Positions 44,880-55,062 are shown, counted from the first letter of the stretch. The stretch: DNA of 64,000 bases from Vulgatibacter incomptus_A (GCA_040391605.1 JBEBXK010000003.1:62001-126000); one strand, 5' to 3'. A program made the numbers and translations. The notes: a model not told the origin generated them from the sequence alone.

Positions 44880-45722
44880 TCAGTGGAAGCCGTGATGGTG
44901 CGCGGCCGGGCGCACCTCCGCCCCGCCGGGCGGTGAAGGGAGGACCACCCCCTGCCCCTGATCCACGCCGGCCAGCGCCTCGAGCCAGGCGGTGAGCCAG
45001 TCGCCGATGCGCAGGACCGCGGCGTCGCTGGGCGAGCGGGGCCGGGGCAGGCGGACCAGCACCTCGTCCAGCACCCTGCCCGGCTCGGACGCCAGGATCA
45101 TGACCCGATCGGCGAGGAGCGCTGGCAGGTAGAGGTTGTGCTCCACCCAGATCACGGTCATCTGCGTGGCCTCCCACATCTGCGACATATCCTCCGCCAG
45201 GCGCCGACGGGTGATGGCGTCCAGGGAGGAGAAGGGCTCGTCACAGAGCAGCACCTCGGGCTCGAGGACCAGGGCCCTCGCGATGGCCACCCGCTGCCGC
45301 TGCCCGCCGGAGATCTCATGGGGATAGCGCGACGCGGTGGAATCGAGGCCCATCCGGTCCAGCGCGTCGTGGGCCCGCTCGAGGCGCTCGGATTTCTTCA
45401 GATCGCGGCGCATCCGCAGGCCGTACTCCACGTTGCGCAGACAGCTCATCCAGGGAAAGAGGGCGCCGTCCTGGAAGACCACCGTGCGCTGGGGCGAAGG
45501 CCCGCTCACCTGGCTGCCGCCCACCAGGATCCGTCCTTCGTCCGGCGTCTCGAGGCCGGCGACCATGTTGAGGAGGGTGGTCTTGCCACAGCCCGACGGC
45601 CCCGCGATGCAGACGAACTCCCCGGGATCCACCGCGAGAAAGACGTCCTGCAGCGCGTGGACGCCCACCCCGCGACGGTAGAAGATCTTGGAAACACCCT
45701 CGATCAGTACGCCAGCGGACAA
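44880..45722 (-). CDS. Orphan ABC transporter ATPase (SsuB/TauB/NrtD-like)
   Basis: The 280-residue ATPase has Walker A AGPSGCGKTTLLNM, Q-loop VVFQDGALFPWMS, signature ISGGQRQRVAIARAL and Walker B VLLCDEPFSSLDA. The D-loop, and the switch His in WVEHNLYLPALLADRV (not the usual THD), suggest the nitrate/sulfonate/taurine import group. No permease or binding protein gene is nearby, so it either serves a transporter elsewhere or has another role. TTG 45722 is a probable start (AGGGGG five bases upstream). The C-terminus ends HHHGFH, a short His-rich tail that is unusual for this family. Confidence 0.85.
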   Translation of the reverse strand: MSAGVLIEGVSKIFYRRGVGVHALQDVFLAVDPGEFVCIAGPSGCGKTTLLNMVAGLETPDEGRILVGGSQVSGPSPQRTVVFQDGALFPWMSCLRNVEYGLRMRRDLKKSERLERAHDALDRMGLDSTASRYPHEISGGQRQRVAIARALVLEPEVLLCDEPFSSLDAITRRRLAEDMSQMWEATQMTVIWVEHNLYLPALLADRVMILASEPGRVLDEVLVRLPRPRSPSDAAVLRIGDWLTAWLEALAGVDQGQGVVLPSPPGGAEVRPAAHHHGFH

Positions 45723-45833
45723 ACGAACCCCCTCAGATCATCACGGTCATCCCGAATGGGGCGGCATGGCAAATCTTGCTCCGGATGGGGCGCGGCGCAA
45801 GAGGGGGCGAAACGGCCGTCCCCCCGGCCGGCA

Positions 45834-45933
45834 GAGCCTGTGAAAAGATCGCCATCCCGCGGGGTGGGGCGATCTTTTCACGCGCGCTGCGCGCTACGGC
45901 TCCTTCTAGCGTTCGCTCGCCCTAGGCTCGCAC
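45834..45933 (+). repeat. Hairpin intergenic repeat, copy 5
   Basis: AGCCTGTGAAAAGATCGCC is followed by GGGGCGATCTTTTCAC, a clean stem with a GC-rich loop, and the tail GCGCGCTGCGCGCTACGGCTC, CTTCTAGCGTTCGCTCGCC, TAGGCTCGCAC (given in pieces). It is the first of a tandem pair of period 101 bases. Confidence 0.85.
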
Positions 45934-45934
45934 A

Positions 45935-46034
45935 GGGCCTGTGAAAAGATCGCCATTCCGGGAAGGGGGCGATCTTTTCACGCGCGCTGCGCGCTACGGC
46001 TCCTTCTAGCGTTCGCTCGCCTCAGGCTCGCAGC
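45935..46034 (+). repeat. Hairpin intergenic repeat, copy 6
   Basis: Nearly identical to copy 5 in the stem (GTGAAAAGATCGCC with GGCGATCTTTTCAC) and in the tail (CTTCTAGCGTTCGCTCGCCT), but different in the loop (ATTCCGGGAAGG versus ATCCCGCGGGGT). Copies 5 and 6 fill most of the 333-bp spacer between the ABC ATPase and the TPR gene. Confidence 0.85.
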
Positions 46035-46055
46035 GTAATGAATGATTCACAACTC

Positions 46056-46880
46056 TCAGGCTTCGTTGACGAGGGCGTCGTATCCGGGGAGGCTCTTGAG
46101 GCCGTCGAACATCGGATCGGATTGGAGCCAGCCCCGGACCTTCACGGGATCCTGCTTCACCGCCTGGGCGAGGAAGCCCATGGCGTCCTCCTTGCGGTCC
46201 CAGAGGGCGAAGAGCGCCGCGGTGTTGTACTGGAGGAGGAGATCCTCCGGGGCGAGCTCGCGCCCCTTGGTGTAGGCCTTCTCGGCCTCGGCGTAGAAGC
46301 CCTTTTGCGCGAAGCAGATCCCCAGGTCGAGGTGGGCCTCGAAGTGGTCGGGCTCGAGGCGGACCACTTCCTTGAGCTGCTGGATCGCGGTGCGGAAGTC
46401 CCCTTCGTCCATGAGCAGGGCGGCGAGCTCATGCCTCGGGAAGGGATCCTGCGGGGCGAGCTCGATGGCCCGATGGAAGGCGCGCATCGCGTCCTCCACC
46501 TCGCCCTGATCGGCGTAGGTCAGCCCGAGGTTCACGTGGGCGTCGGGATACTCGGGGTCGAGGTCGATCGCCTCCTTGTATTGCTCGATCGCCATGTCCG
46601 GGCCGTGTGTGGCCAGAAAGCACGCCAGGTTGTAGTGGGCGGTCGGCGCGTCGGGCTCGAGCTTGATGGCGATCAGATATTCGTCGAGGGCCTCGCGAAA
46701 GAGCTTCTTCTCCGTGAGGACGGTGGCGAGGTTGTCGTGGGCGTGGGCGGAGTCCGGATCGAGCTCGATCGCCTTGCGAAACTCCCGGACCGCCTCGTCG
46801 AGCATCCCGTGGTCGGCGAGCTCGATCCCCTTGGCGTTGTGCTCGTCCGAGAGCGCGATGTGATCCTTGTTCCGCTTCAA
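46056..46880 (-). CDS. Tetratricopeptide-repeat protein
   Basis: The 274-residue protein is built of about six TPR units, such as DHGMLDEAVREFRKAIELDP and HAHDNLATVLTEKKLFREAL. The last 60 residues depart from the pattern (FALWDRKEDAMGFLAQAVKQDPV). There is no signal peptide. TTG 46880 was chosen (MKRNKDHIALSDEHNAKG) with AAAGG upstream; a start 14 codons earlier has no ribosome-binding site. It is a probable scaffold for protein-protein contacts; no partner is evident. Confidence 0.85.
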   Translation of the reverse strand: MKRNKDHIALSDEHNAKGIELADHGMLDEAVREFRKAIELDPDSAHAHDNLATVLTEKKLFREALDEYLIAIKLEPDAPTAHYNLACFLATHGPDMAIEQYKEAIDLDPEYPDAHVNLGLTYADQGEVEDAMRAFHRAIELAPQDPFPRHELAALLMDEGDFRTAIQQLKEVVRLEPDHFEAHLDLGICFAQKGFYAEAEKAYTKGRELAPEDLLLQYNTAALFALWDRKEDAMGFLAQAVKQDPVKVRGWLQSDPMFDGLKSLPGYDALVNEA

Positions 46881-46943
46881 ATCCAGCGCCTTTCGTCCCG
46901 CCGCCAGGACCGATAAAAACAAAGGTTATCAACGACTTGACGG

Positions 46944-46972
46944 ACTCTAACCGCCGCATTCCGAGGGGTCAA
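46944..46972 (-). promoter_or_regulatory. Promoter of the TPR protein gene
   Basis: The minus strand reads TTGACC (46967-46972), a 17-base spacer and TAGAGT (46944-46949). The predicted transcript would start near 46937, about 57 bases before the TTG start. Confidence 0.6.
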
Positions 46973-47141
46973 GCCGAACGAGCGGGCGCCTTCCTAGCCT
47001 GCTGCGAGCCTTCCCGGCGGCCCCTGAGGACGCCATTTCCCCGCCGCCGGGGCGTCCACCTGATGACCGATGGGCGGCTCCGAGCGAAGCCGACATCCTG
47101 GTCTTCGTCGACTTCACCAAGACCCCAAGGAGGGCAACTCC

Positions 47142-47468
47142 ATGAAGACCGCCAGCCAGCAGAAGAGCCCCAGCCAGCAGAAGAGCCCCAGCCAGCAGAA
47201 GATCCCCAGCCAGCAGAAGATCCAGGAGAGGCTCGGCCGCCAGTCCGGCCAGGGAATGACCGAGTACATCGTCATCGTCGCCCTCATCGCCGTGGCGGCG
47301 ATCGGCGTCGTCACCGCCTTCGGCGACAACGTCCGCGCCCTCTTCGCCACGTCTGCCAGCGCACTCGCAGGCGAGTCCTCGACCACCAGCGGCGCGCAGG
47401 CCGCCGACGGCGCCCTGCGCGAGAGCCGCAACCTCAAGGACTTCGCCCAGCACGCCAAGAAGCGATAG
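47142..47468 (+). CDS. Flp/Tad-type pilin-like protein with a repeat-bearing leader
   Basis: The 108-residue protein has the type IVb prepilin signature QSGQGMTEYIVIVALIAVAAI: cleavage is expected after Gly36, with Glu41 at position +5 and a 20-residue hydrophobic helix. The mature part is about 72 residues with a Ser/Ala-rich C-terminus. The leader of 36 residues is unusual: Flp leaders are normally short, and here it holds four copies of SQQKSP/SQQKIP. No Tad secretion genes are in the window. ATG 47142 follows AGGAGGG. Confidence 0.82.
   Translation: MKTASQQKSPSQQKSPSQQKIPSQQKIQERLGRQSGQGMTEYIVIVALIAVAAIGVVTAFGDNVRALFATSASALAGESSTTSGAQAADGALRESRNLKDFAQHAKKR
47154..47225. repeat. 18-bp tandem repeat in the pilin leader
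   Basis: Four 18-base units AGCCAGCAGAAGAGCCCC (third and fourth vary) encode SQQK[S/I]P. They lie inside the region predicted to be removed by the prepilin peptidase. Confidence 0.85.
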
Positions 47469-47637
47469 CGCTCCTCCATCGAAGCCGCTTCCTCCCGAGC
47501 CCCTTGGAGCTCCCCGTCGATGCGAGCGCCGGGGGGCTCTTCTCTGTGGTCGCCGGCCGGGTTCGTCCCCCATCTGCCGTCCACCTGTTCTACGATGGGC
47601 TCCCCCACTCTCCCCAGCAGCGAAAGCACAGGCGCCC

Positions 47638-48605
47638 ATGGCCACCCGGAACGCCAGGATCAAGGTATCACCGAGAGTGTCTGCCGCCACCATCGCGGCG
47701 GCGCGGCCGCTGGTGGGGGTGACGCACGCAGCGACCTTGGGTTGGGATCGGGCGCTGGTGATCCGCGGGGCCGCCGGTGCCGTACCGCTGGTCCTGGACC
47801 GCTCCGCCGCGGAGCTGCGTGGCCGCTCCCTCGCGGAGGTCTTCGAGAGACCCGAGAGCCTCGCCGATGCCCTCGCCTTTGGCACCGCCCGCTCGATGCA
47901 CCTGCGCAGCGGACGCAACGTTCGGGTGGAGGCGGGCCCCTGCCCCGGCGGCGCGGTGGCGGTGATCCGCCGCCCCTCCAGCAACGAGATCGACCTCGGC
48001 GATCTGGCGTCCTCCCTGGGCCACGAGCTGCGCAACGCCTTCGCCTCGGTGATCCTCGCGGTCCAGTCGATCAGCCGGACCGAGGAGGTGGCCAGCGAGC
48101 GAGGCAAGCGGCGCCTCCACCTCGCCGAGCGGGAGCTGCGACGGATCGAATGTCTCCTCCGGGGCCTGGCGGAGGTCGGCAGGGAGCAGGTGCTGCGGCT
48201 GGTGGCCACCAACCCCGAGCGCCTGGTGGCGGAGGCCCTGGAGAACCTGGGTCCCCTGGAGAACGAGAAGATCAAGGTGACGCTCCCCGACGGAGACGGG
48301 CCGTCGGCGCAGCTCGACGCGCCCCGGGTCTGCCTCGCCGTCGAGGAGATGTTGCGAGACGGCGCGCGCCGGCTCTCGGCGGGGGGCGAGCTACAGGCGC
48401 AGATCGAGCGCCGGCTCGACGAGCTGGCGGTGGTCATCCTGGCCAGCGGCCCCGGCGCCGAGCCTCCCGCGAACGATGTCCCCGACATCGGCCTCGCCGT
48501 GATCCAGGGCGTCGCCCGGGCCCACGGGGGACACGTCGAGCGCGCCGCCACCGAGCATGGCACGACCCTCTCCCTGATCATCCCCCAACGACGGATCGCC
48601 CCCTG

Positions 48606-48606
<1 letters not shown>
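47638..48606 (+). CDS. Degenerate histidine kinase
   Basis: The 322-residue protein has a divergent N-terminal PAS-like region (about 20-110), then a HisKA helix with phosphoacceptor in LASSLGHELRNAFASVIL. The following ATPase region is poor: the N-box position reads EEMLRDGARRL without the usual Asn, the G1 motif is VILASGPGA instead of DxGxG, and the G2 is GLAVIQGVARAHGG. The His acceptor is intact but ATP binding is doubtful, so it may act as a phosphatase, a scaffold, or be phosphorylated by another kinase. It overlaps the response regulator gene (TGATG), a clear two-component pair. No sensor membrane segment is seen. Confidence 0.82.
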
Positions 48607-50021
<1,415 letters not shown>

Positions 50022-50257
50022 GCCCTGGCCGTGAGGAAGTGCGCGGAAGTCGGGGCTGAACGATCTGTTCAATCGCCGCGTCTTCGTTTGAACGAGTCGG
50101 CGGCGACGCTGGCTGTGAAACATCGTCGACCGTGAAACACGCGGAAAGTCGTCTGGTTGGCGGGACGCTTCGGGGGCTTGGCGATGGCATGAAGGATGTA
50201 GGGAGCAAAGAGTGTCCACCCTCACTCAACGTCTCTCGCGTTCCCGAAGGAGCCGCC

Positions 50258-50983
50258 ATGCAGAAGATGAGCCGAACCGCCAACCACCTCGTCGCGCCCC
50301 ACTACGCACCGACCAATCGCGCCGTCGGACTCACCGCGCAGACACCGGAGACGGTGGACTACCGGGGCTACTTCAAGAGCGAGACCTACCCCAACAACTC
50401 GGTGATCTATCGGCCCGGCGATCCCGCCGACAAGGTCTACCTCCTTCGTGGCGGCAGGGTGCGGCTGATCCGCCTGGGCAAGAGCGCCTCACGGTCGGTG
50501 CTGGCGATCCTGCGCCCCGGCGATCTCTTCGGTGAGCTGCTCCGCCCCGAGGGCGCCCAGGTCGACGATCTCGCGGTGGCCTCCGGCGAGGCCGAGGTGT
50601 GGAGCATCGGCACCCGCTCGTTCCAGCAGCTCCTCGAGGGCCGACCGAACCTGGCGGTCGACGTGATCCGCACCCTGGACGATCGCATGCGCCTGATGCG
50701 GCGGCGAGTCCTGGGGCTGACCTTCAAGGAGGTGCCGGCCCGCCTCGCCGAGACCCTGCTCACCCTGGCGGACTCCCACGGCGAGCGCTGCCCCCACGGC
50801 GGCGAGTTCGATCTCAAGGGGATCACCCAGCAGGATCTCGCGGATCTGGTCGGCGCCTCGCGCTCCTTCGTCTCGACCCTGATCAACGAGATGAAGCGCG
50901 ACGGCCACCTGGGCAACGTGGGTCGCACCCTGTGCATCAAGGACACCAAGGCCCTGCGCAAGCTCGGCGTCCGGGAGAAGTAG
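50258..50983 (+). CDS. Crp/Fnr-family transcriptional regulator
   Basis: The 241-residue protein has a cyclic-nucleotide-binding-like beta roll (VIYRPGDPADKVYLLRGGRVRL, here VIYRPGDPADKVY + LLRGGRVRL; LRPGDLFGELLRPEGA), the dimer helix, and a Crp-type winged helix (GITQQDLADLVGASRSFVSTLINEM). It lacks the usual arginine and serine that bind cAMP and has no cysteine cluster of Fnr, so the ligand is unknown. ATG 50258 has AAGGAG six bases upstream. The longer frame before it is not supported. The spacer at 50022-50257 holds two GTGAAACA direct repeats (50115 and 50132) that could be its own binding sites; this is inference. Confidence 0.88.
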   Translation: MQKMSRTANHLVAPHYAPTNRAVGLTAQTPETVDYRGYFKSETYPNNSVIYRPGDPADKVYLLRGGRVRLIRLGKSASRSVLAILRPGDLFGELLRPEGAQVDDLAVASGEAEVWSIGTRSFQQLLEGRPNLAVDVIRTLDDRMRLMRRRVLGLTFKEVPARLAETLLTLADSHGERCPHGGEFDLKGITQQDLADLVGASRSFVSTLINEMKRDGHLGNVGRTLCIKDTKALRKLGVREK

Positions 50984-51169
50984 CGCGCTGCCTCCCTACG
51001 CGGCTCCTTCGATCAATCCGGGCACCCGCCCCGCGGATCGAAGGCCCACGTGGACGTCGGTATCAAGCAGCTACACCGACGATGATAATCGCGGCGCCGA
51101 CTCCTCCCTCGCCGCGATCACCGTCGATAGCGAGCGGATGGGGCCCGACCGCCGCCGCCTGCGAAGCCC

Positions 51170-51269
51170 CCCTCGCATCGCGGCCCATCCCTGGAACGCG
51201 AACGCCGCGCAGAAGCAGGCGGAGATCGACAAGCTGCGATAGAAAGCCCTCGCATCACGGCCCATCCCA
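51170..51269. repeat. 22-bp direct repeats in a gene-free spacer
   Basis: CCCTCGCATCGCGGCCCATCCC (51170-51191; given in full as a 22-base unit split CCCTCGCATCGC + GGCCCATCCC) and the same with one change at 51248-51269, 78 bases apart. The stretch 50984-51283 contains no other feature I can name. Confidence 0.5.
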
Positions 51270-51283
51270 GAGCCGCCCGAGGC

Positions 51284-52339
51284 TCAAGGGATCGCGATGG
51301 CCCCCTCGAAGTCGCGATAGAAGCTGACGCCGCGCTCCTGTAGGCGTCCGTCCTCGTAGGCCATGCAACGCTTCATCGCCAGCAGCGCGATCTCGAGCTG
51401 ATCTCGGCTGGGCTCCTTGGTGGTGATCCGCTGCATCCACAGCCCGGGCGCCGTGAGGATCCGCAAGATCCTGCTGTCGGGATGCCTGGCGGCGAGGCGC
51501 TGGATCTCGTAGGAGAAGCCCGCCACCGGGATCATCAGGGGGAGCTTCACGGCGAGGAGGAGCAGGGTGTTGGCGAGCTCGCCCTCGGCGAGGCGGGGCA
51601 CCATCGGGAAGACCGTGGCGAAGAGCACGATCGAGACCCCCACCACCAGCAGCAGGAAGCTCGTGCCGCAGCGGGGATGGAGGGTGGTCTGCGCGGCGGC
51701 GTCGTCCACCGAGAGGGAGGTCCCCTTCTCGTAGGCCCAGATCGCCTTATGCTCCGCCCCGTGAAATTGAAAGACCCGCCGGATGTCGGGGAGCCGCGAG
51801 ATCAGCCCCAGGTAGGCGAGGAAGATCAGCAGGCGGAGCACTCCGTCCACCGCGTGAAAGGCGAATTGGGTGGTGTCCAGGGGGTGGCCCGCGATCTGGC
51901 CGATGCCCCAGGTGAGCAGGTGGGGCACGCCGACGAAGAGGCCGAGGCCGAAGGCCAGCGAGAGCGCGAGGGTGGCGCCGATGGCGAGCTGCGAAGGTTT
52001 CTCCACCGCCTTGCCCTTCTCCTCTTCCGGCACCGCGTGCTCCGCGGAGAAGTTCAGGGCGGCGAAGCCGTTCCAGAGGCTCTCGATCAGGACGACCGCC
52101 CCGCGAAAGAGCGGCAGGCGAAAGAGGCGGTAGCGGGTGAAGAGGTTGTCCCAGGGCTCCGCGCGGACGGCGATGCCGCCATCGGGCTTGCGCACCGCGA
52201 CCACGAAGCTGCCTGGCGAGCGCATCATCACGCCCTCGAGGACCGCCTGGCCGCCGATATAGGGCTTGGCCACGTCTGCGAGGAGGAGGGGGAGGAGCCT
52301 GCGAAAACGACCGAATCCACCGGGTACCGCGCGCTTCAC
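51284..52339 (-). CDS. DUF1385-family membrane protein
   Basis: The 351-residue protein begins after a short basic leader with AKPYIGGQAVLEGVMMRSPG, the DUF1385 hallmark. It also has FQFHGAEHKAIWAYE and HPRCGTSFLLLVVGVSIV, the conserved His/Glu block of the family. About five hydrophobic segments are visible. GTG 52339 is preceded by GGAGG five bases away and is preferred to the longer open frame; an internal GTG nearer AKPYIGG lacks a ribosome-binding site. The function of DUF1385 is not known. Confidence 0.85.
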   Translation of the reverse strand: MKRAVPGGFGRFRRLLPLLLADVAKPYIGGQAVLEGVMMRSPGSFVVAVRKPDGGIAVRAEPWDNLFTRYRLFRLPLFRGAVVLIESLWNGFAALNFSAEHAVPEEEKGKAVEKPSQLAIGATLALSLAFGLGLFVGVPHLLTWGIGQIAGHPLDTTQFAFHAVDGVLRLLIFLAYLGLISRLPDIRRVFQFHGAEHKAIWAYEKGTSLSVDDAAAQTTLHPRCGTSFLLLVVGVSIVLFATVFPMVPRLAEGELANTLLLLAVKLPLMIPVAGFSYEIQRLAARHPDSRILRILTAPGLWMQRITTKEPSRDQLEIALLAMKRCMAYEDGRLQERGVSFYRDFEGAIAIP

Positions 52340-52448
52340 GTAGACCTCCGCTCCTCGAGCCGACAGGAGGCCCGGCGGATCGCCGGGCGTCTCCCCATGA
52401 TAACGGGGTTCCGGGCGCCTGCCCCGGGAATGCGACCCCACATCGGAG

Positions 52449-52551
52449 CCTCGAGGGAATCGTCCCCGCGCGAACCGAACGATTCGCCGGGGACCACCCC
52501 CCAATTCGACTCGAGGGGATCGTCCCCGCGGATGCGGCAGCGATCCCCTCG
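52449..52551. repeat. Direct and inverted repeats upstream of the DUF1385 gene
   Basis: CTCGAGGGAATCGTCCCCGCG (in pieces CTCGAGGGAATCG + TCCCCGCG) recurs at about 52510 with one change. The second copy forms an 11-bp stem CGAGGGGATCG (52512-52522) with CGATCCCCTCG (52541-52551). The first has GTCCCCG/CGGGGAC (52462-52468/52488-52494). These resemble the GATC-core hairpins elsewhere but lack the shared tail. Confidence 0.5.
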
Positions 52552-52629
52552 GCTCCCGCTTCGCCGCGGGAGGACGCCGCCGGGTCTGCTCGCCTCTCCG
52601 GCTCGACCCGTCGCGATGCCTTGCTGCGA

Positions 52630-52833
52630 TTACGCCTTCTTGGCGTAGCGGTTCCGGAAGCGCTCGACCCGGCCCTGGGTGTCGATCAGCTTCTGCGTCC
52701 CGGTGTAGAACGGGTGGCAGGCCGAGCAGACTTCGACCGAGAAGCTGCCGCGGGTGGAGCGGGTGTGATGCTCCGCGCCGCAGGCACAGGTGATGATGGC
52801 TTCCTTCGCCTCGGGGTGAATGCCTTCCTTCAT
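52630..52833 (-). CDS. rpmE: 50S ribosomal protein L31 (zinc-binding form)
   Basis: The 67-residue protein starts MKEGIHPEAKEAIITCACG and has the zinc-ribbon cysteines C-A-C and CSACHPFYTGTQK, so it is the Zn-dependent L31 that belongs to the replete state, in contrast to the Cys-less paralogue. GGAGGATGAG precedes ATG 52833; the longer frame upstream is not supported. It lies downstream of rho on the same strand. Confidence 0.95.
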   Translation of the reverse strand: MKEGIHPEAKEAIITCACGAEHHTRSTRGSFSVEVCSACHPFYTGTQKLIDTQGRVERFRNRYAKKA

Positions 52834-52939
52834 CTCATCCTCCAATTGCCAGCACTTGCATCTGCGCTCCATGCGCAGATGGACCGGTGGCGGGTGACGG
52901 CTTATGCATGACGCGCCGTCGTACGTCAAACATCGAAAT

Positions 52940-54838
52940 CTAACGGACCATGGACTCCAGGAATTCCTGGTTGGATTCGGTCGCCCGCAGCTTCGAGAGC
53001 AGGAACTCCATCGAGTCGATGGTGGAGAGCGGATGCAGGAGCTGGCGCAGGACCCAGACCCGATTCAGGGTCATCTGGCTCATCAGAAGCTCCTCCTTGC
53101 GGGTCCCGGAGCGGTTGATGTCCAGGGTGGGGAAGATCCGCTTCTCCATCAGCTTGCGGTCGAGGACGATCTCGGAGTTACCGGTGCCCTTGAACTCCTC
53201 GAAGATCACCTCGTCCATCCGCGAGCCGGTGTCCACCAGCGCGGTGCCGATGATGGTGAGGGAGCCGCCCTCCTCGATGTTGCGGGCCGCGCCGAAGAAG
53301 CGCTTGGGCTTGTGGAGCGCGTTCGAGTCCACGCCGCCCGAGAGGATCTTGCCGGACGCCGGCACCACCGCGTTGTAGGCCCTGGCGAGGCGCGTGATCG
53401 AGTCGAGGAGGATGACCACGTCCTTGCCGCCCTCGGTGAGGCGCTTGGCCTTCTCGATCACCATCTCGGCGACGGCCACGTGGCGGGTGGCGGGCTCGTC
53501 GAAGGTCGAGGAGATCACCTCGCCCTTCACGCTCCGCTCCATGTCGGTGACCTCCTCGGGCCGCTCGTCGATGAGCAGCACGATCAGGTGCACCTCCGGA
53601 TGATTCGCCGTCACCGCGTGGGCCATATGCTGGAGCAGCACGGTCTTGCCGGCACGGGGCGGGGCCACGATCAGGCAGCGCTGGCCTTTGCCGATGGGGA
53701 CCAGCAGATCGATGATCCGGGTGGTCATCTCGGCGGGGTCGTGCTCGAGGGTGAGCTTCTCGTTGGGATAGAGCGGCGTGAGGTTGTCGAAGAGGACCTT
53801 CTGCGCGTTCTCCTCCGGGGTGGAGAAGTTGATCGACTCGACCTTGAGCAGGGCGAAGTAGCGCTCTCCCTCCTTGGGCTGCCGTACCTGCCCGCTGATC
53901 GAGTCGCCCGATCGCAGGTTGAAGCGGCGGATCTGCGACGGCGAGACATAGATGTCGTCGGGGCCGGGGAGGTAGGAGAAGTCCGGCGAGCGGAGGAAGC
54001 CGAAGCCGTCGGGGAGCACCTCCAGGGTGCCCTCCCCGAAGACCCTGCCGCGCTTCACCGCCTGAGCCTGCAGGATCTCGAAGATCAGATCCTGCTTGCG
54101 CATGCCCCCCGGACCCTCGACGCCGAGATCCTGGGCCATGTGCGCGAGCTGCGCGGTCTTGAGACGCTTGAGCTCCGAGAGGTTGATCACCACCTCTTCG
54201 GCGCCCGGCTCGATCTCCGCCGCCAGCAGGCTCTCGAGATCCTCCTCGATGTCGAAGATCGGCGCCTTGGGCGCCCCACCCCGCTCCTGCCTCTCGCCTC
54301 GCCCCCGGCGCCGATCCGAGCGCCCGGCGATCACGCGCCTCGAGGTGGAGGGCGAAGGGATCTCCGCGCGGGGCTTACGCGGCTGCCCGCCCCTGCCGCC
54401 CCCCTGCCGTGGCTCGGCCGGCGCCGCGCCGGCCTCCTGCCTCCCTTCCGCCCGCCTTGCTTCGGCCTTGGGCTCGGATCCAGCGGCCGGGGCCTCCTGT
54501 GCAGGCTGCGCCGACCGCGCGCCCTGGGCCTCGGTGGCTTCCGCGGCTGCGGCCTCGGGGGCGGCCTCCTTTGCCGTCACCTTTCGAGGCTTTCTGGCGG
54601 CGGGCTTCTCCGCCTCGGCCGGCGCGGATCCCTCGCCGACCGCATCGGCCCGGCTCCGCCCACGGCGGGCCTTGGAGGGCGAGGTCTGGGCGTCGGCGGA
54701 AGGCTCGTCGCTGCCGAGCTCCGCCCTGGACGCGGGGGACTCCGGCTCGATCATTTCTTTGGTGGCCTTGCGGCCGCGCACGGGACGAGCGGGGCTGTCG
54801 GAAGAGCTCTCAGACACGATGGATGGGTCTCTTGGCAT
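52940..54838 (-). CDS. rho: Transcription termination factor Rho with a long N-terminal extension
   Basis: Rho is the hexameric RNA-dependent ATPase that ends many transcripts. It has the RNA-binding cold-shock region (GFGFLRSPDFSYLPGPDDIYVS in parts GFGFLRSPDFSYLPG + PDDIYVSP), Walker A VAPPRAGKTVLLQHM, LLIDERPEEVTDMERSVKG and the Q-loop-like DSNALHKPKRFFGAARN. A disordered N-terminus of about 205 residues, rich in Ala, Arg, Glu and Pro, precedes ELKRLKTAQLAHMAQD. The start at ATG 54838 is uncertain; alternatives are ATG 54754 or upstream. The full protein is about 632 residues versus 419 in E. coli. Confidence 0.93.
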   Translation of the reverse strand: MPRDPSIVSESSSDSPARPVRGRKATKEMIEPESPASRAELGSDEPSADAQTSPSKARRGRSRADAVGEGSAPAEAEKPAARKPRKVTAKEAAPEAAAAEATEAQGARSAQPAQEAPAAGSEPKAEARRAEGRQEAGAAPAEPRQGGGRGGQPRKPRAEIPSPSTSRRVIAGRSDRRRGRGERQERGGAPKAPIFDIEEDLESLLAAEIEPGAEEVVINLSELKRLKTAQLAHMAQDLGVEGPGGMRKQDLIFEILQAQAVKRGRVFGEGTLEVLPDGFGFLRSPDFSYLPGPDDIYVSPSQIRRFNLRSGDSISGQVRQPKEGERYFALLKVESINFSTPEENAQKVLFDNLTPLYPNEKLTLEHDPAEMTTRIIDLLVPIGKGQRCLIVAPPRAGKTVLLQHMAHAVTANHPEVHLIVLLIDERPEEVTDMERSVKGEVISSTFDEPATRHVAVAEMVIEKAKRLTEGGKDVVILLDSITRLARAYNAVVPASGKILSGGVDSNALHKPKRFFGAARNIEEGGSLTIIGTALVDTGSRMDEVIFEEFKGTGNSEIVLDRKLMEKRIFPTLDINRSGTRKEELLMSQMTLNRVWVLRQLLHPLSTIDSMEFLLSKLRATESNQEFLESMVR

Positions 54839-55062
54839 GGATGCCGTTCGACACGGGATGTGGGGAGCGCCGTACGCGATCCGACGGTGTCGACGACTTG
54901 GGTGATGTGCAGCGGGTGCCCCCGCGGGGGTACGCAGCAGGAGCAACAGGGGATGGGTGGGATTGGCGTGGAGCCTGACGCTGAACCTATAGCCGGAGAA
55001 TCAACGCTGTCAATAGGTTGCAGATGCGATCGGAGCGTCCCTGGTGTAGGTTGCCCGATCAA

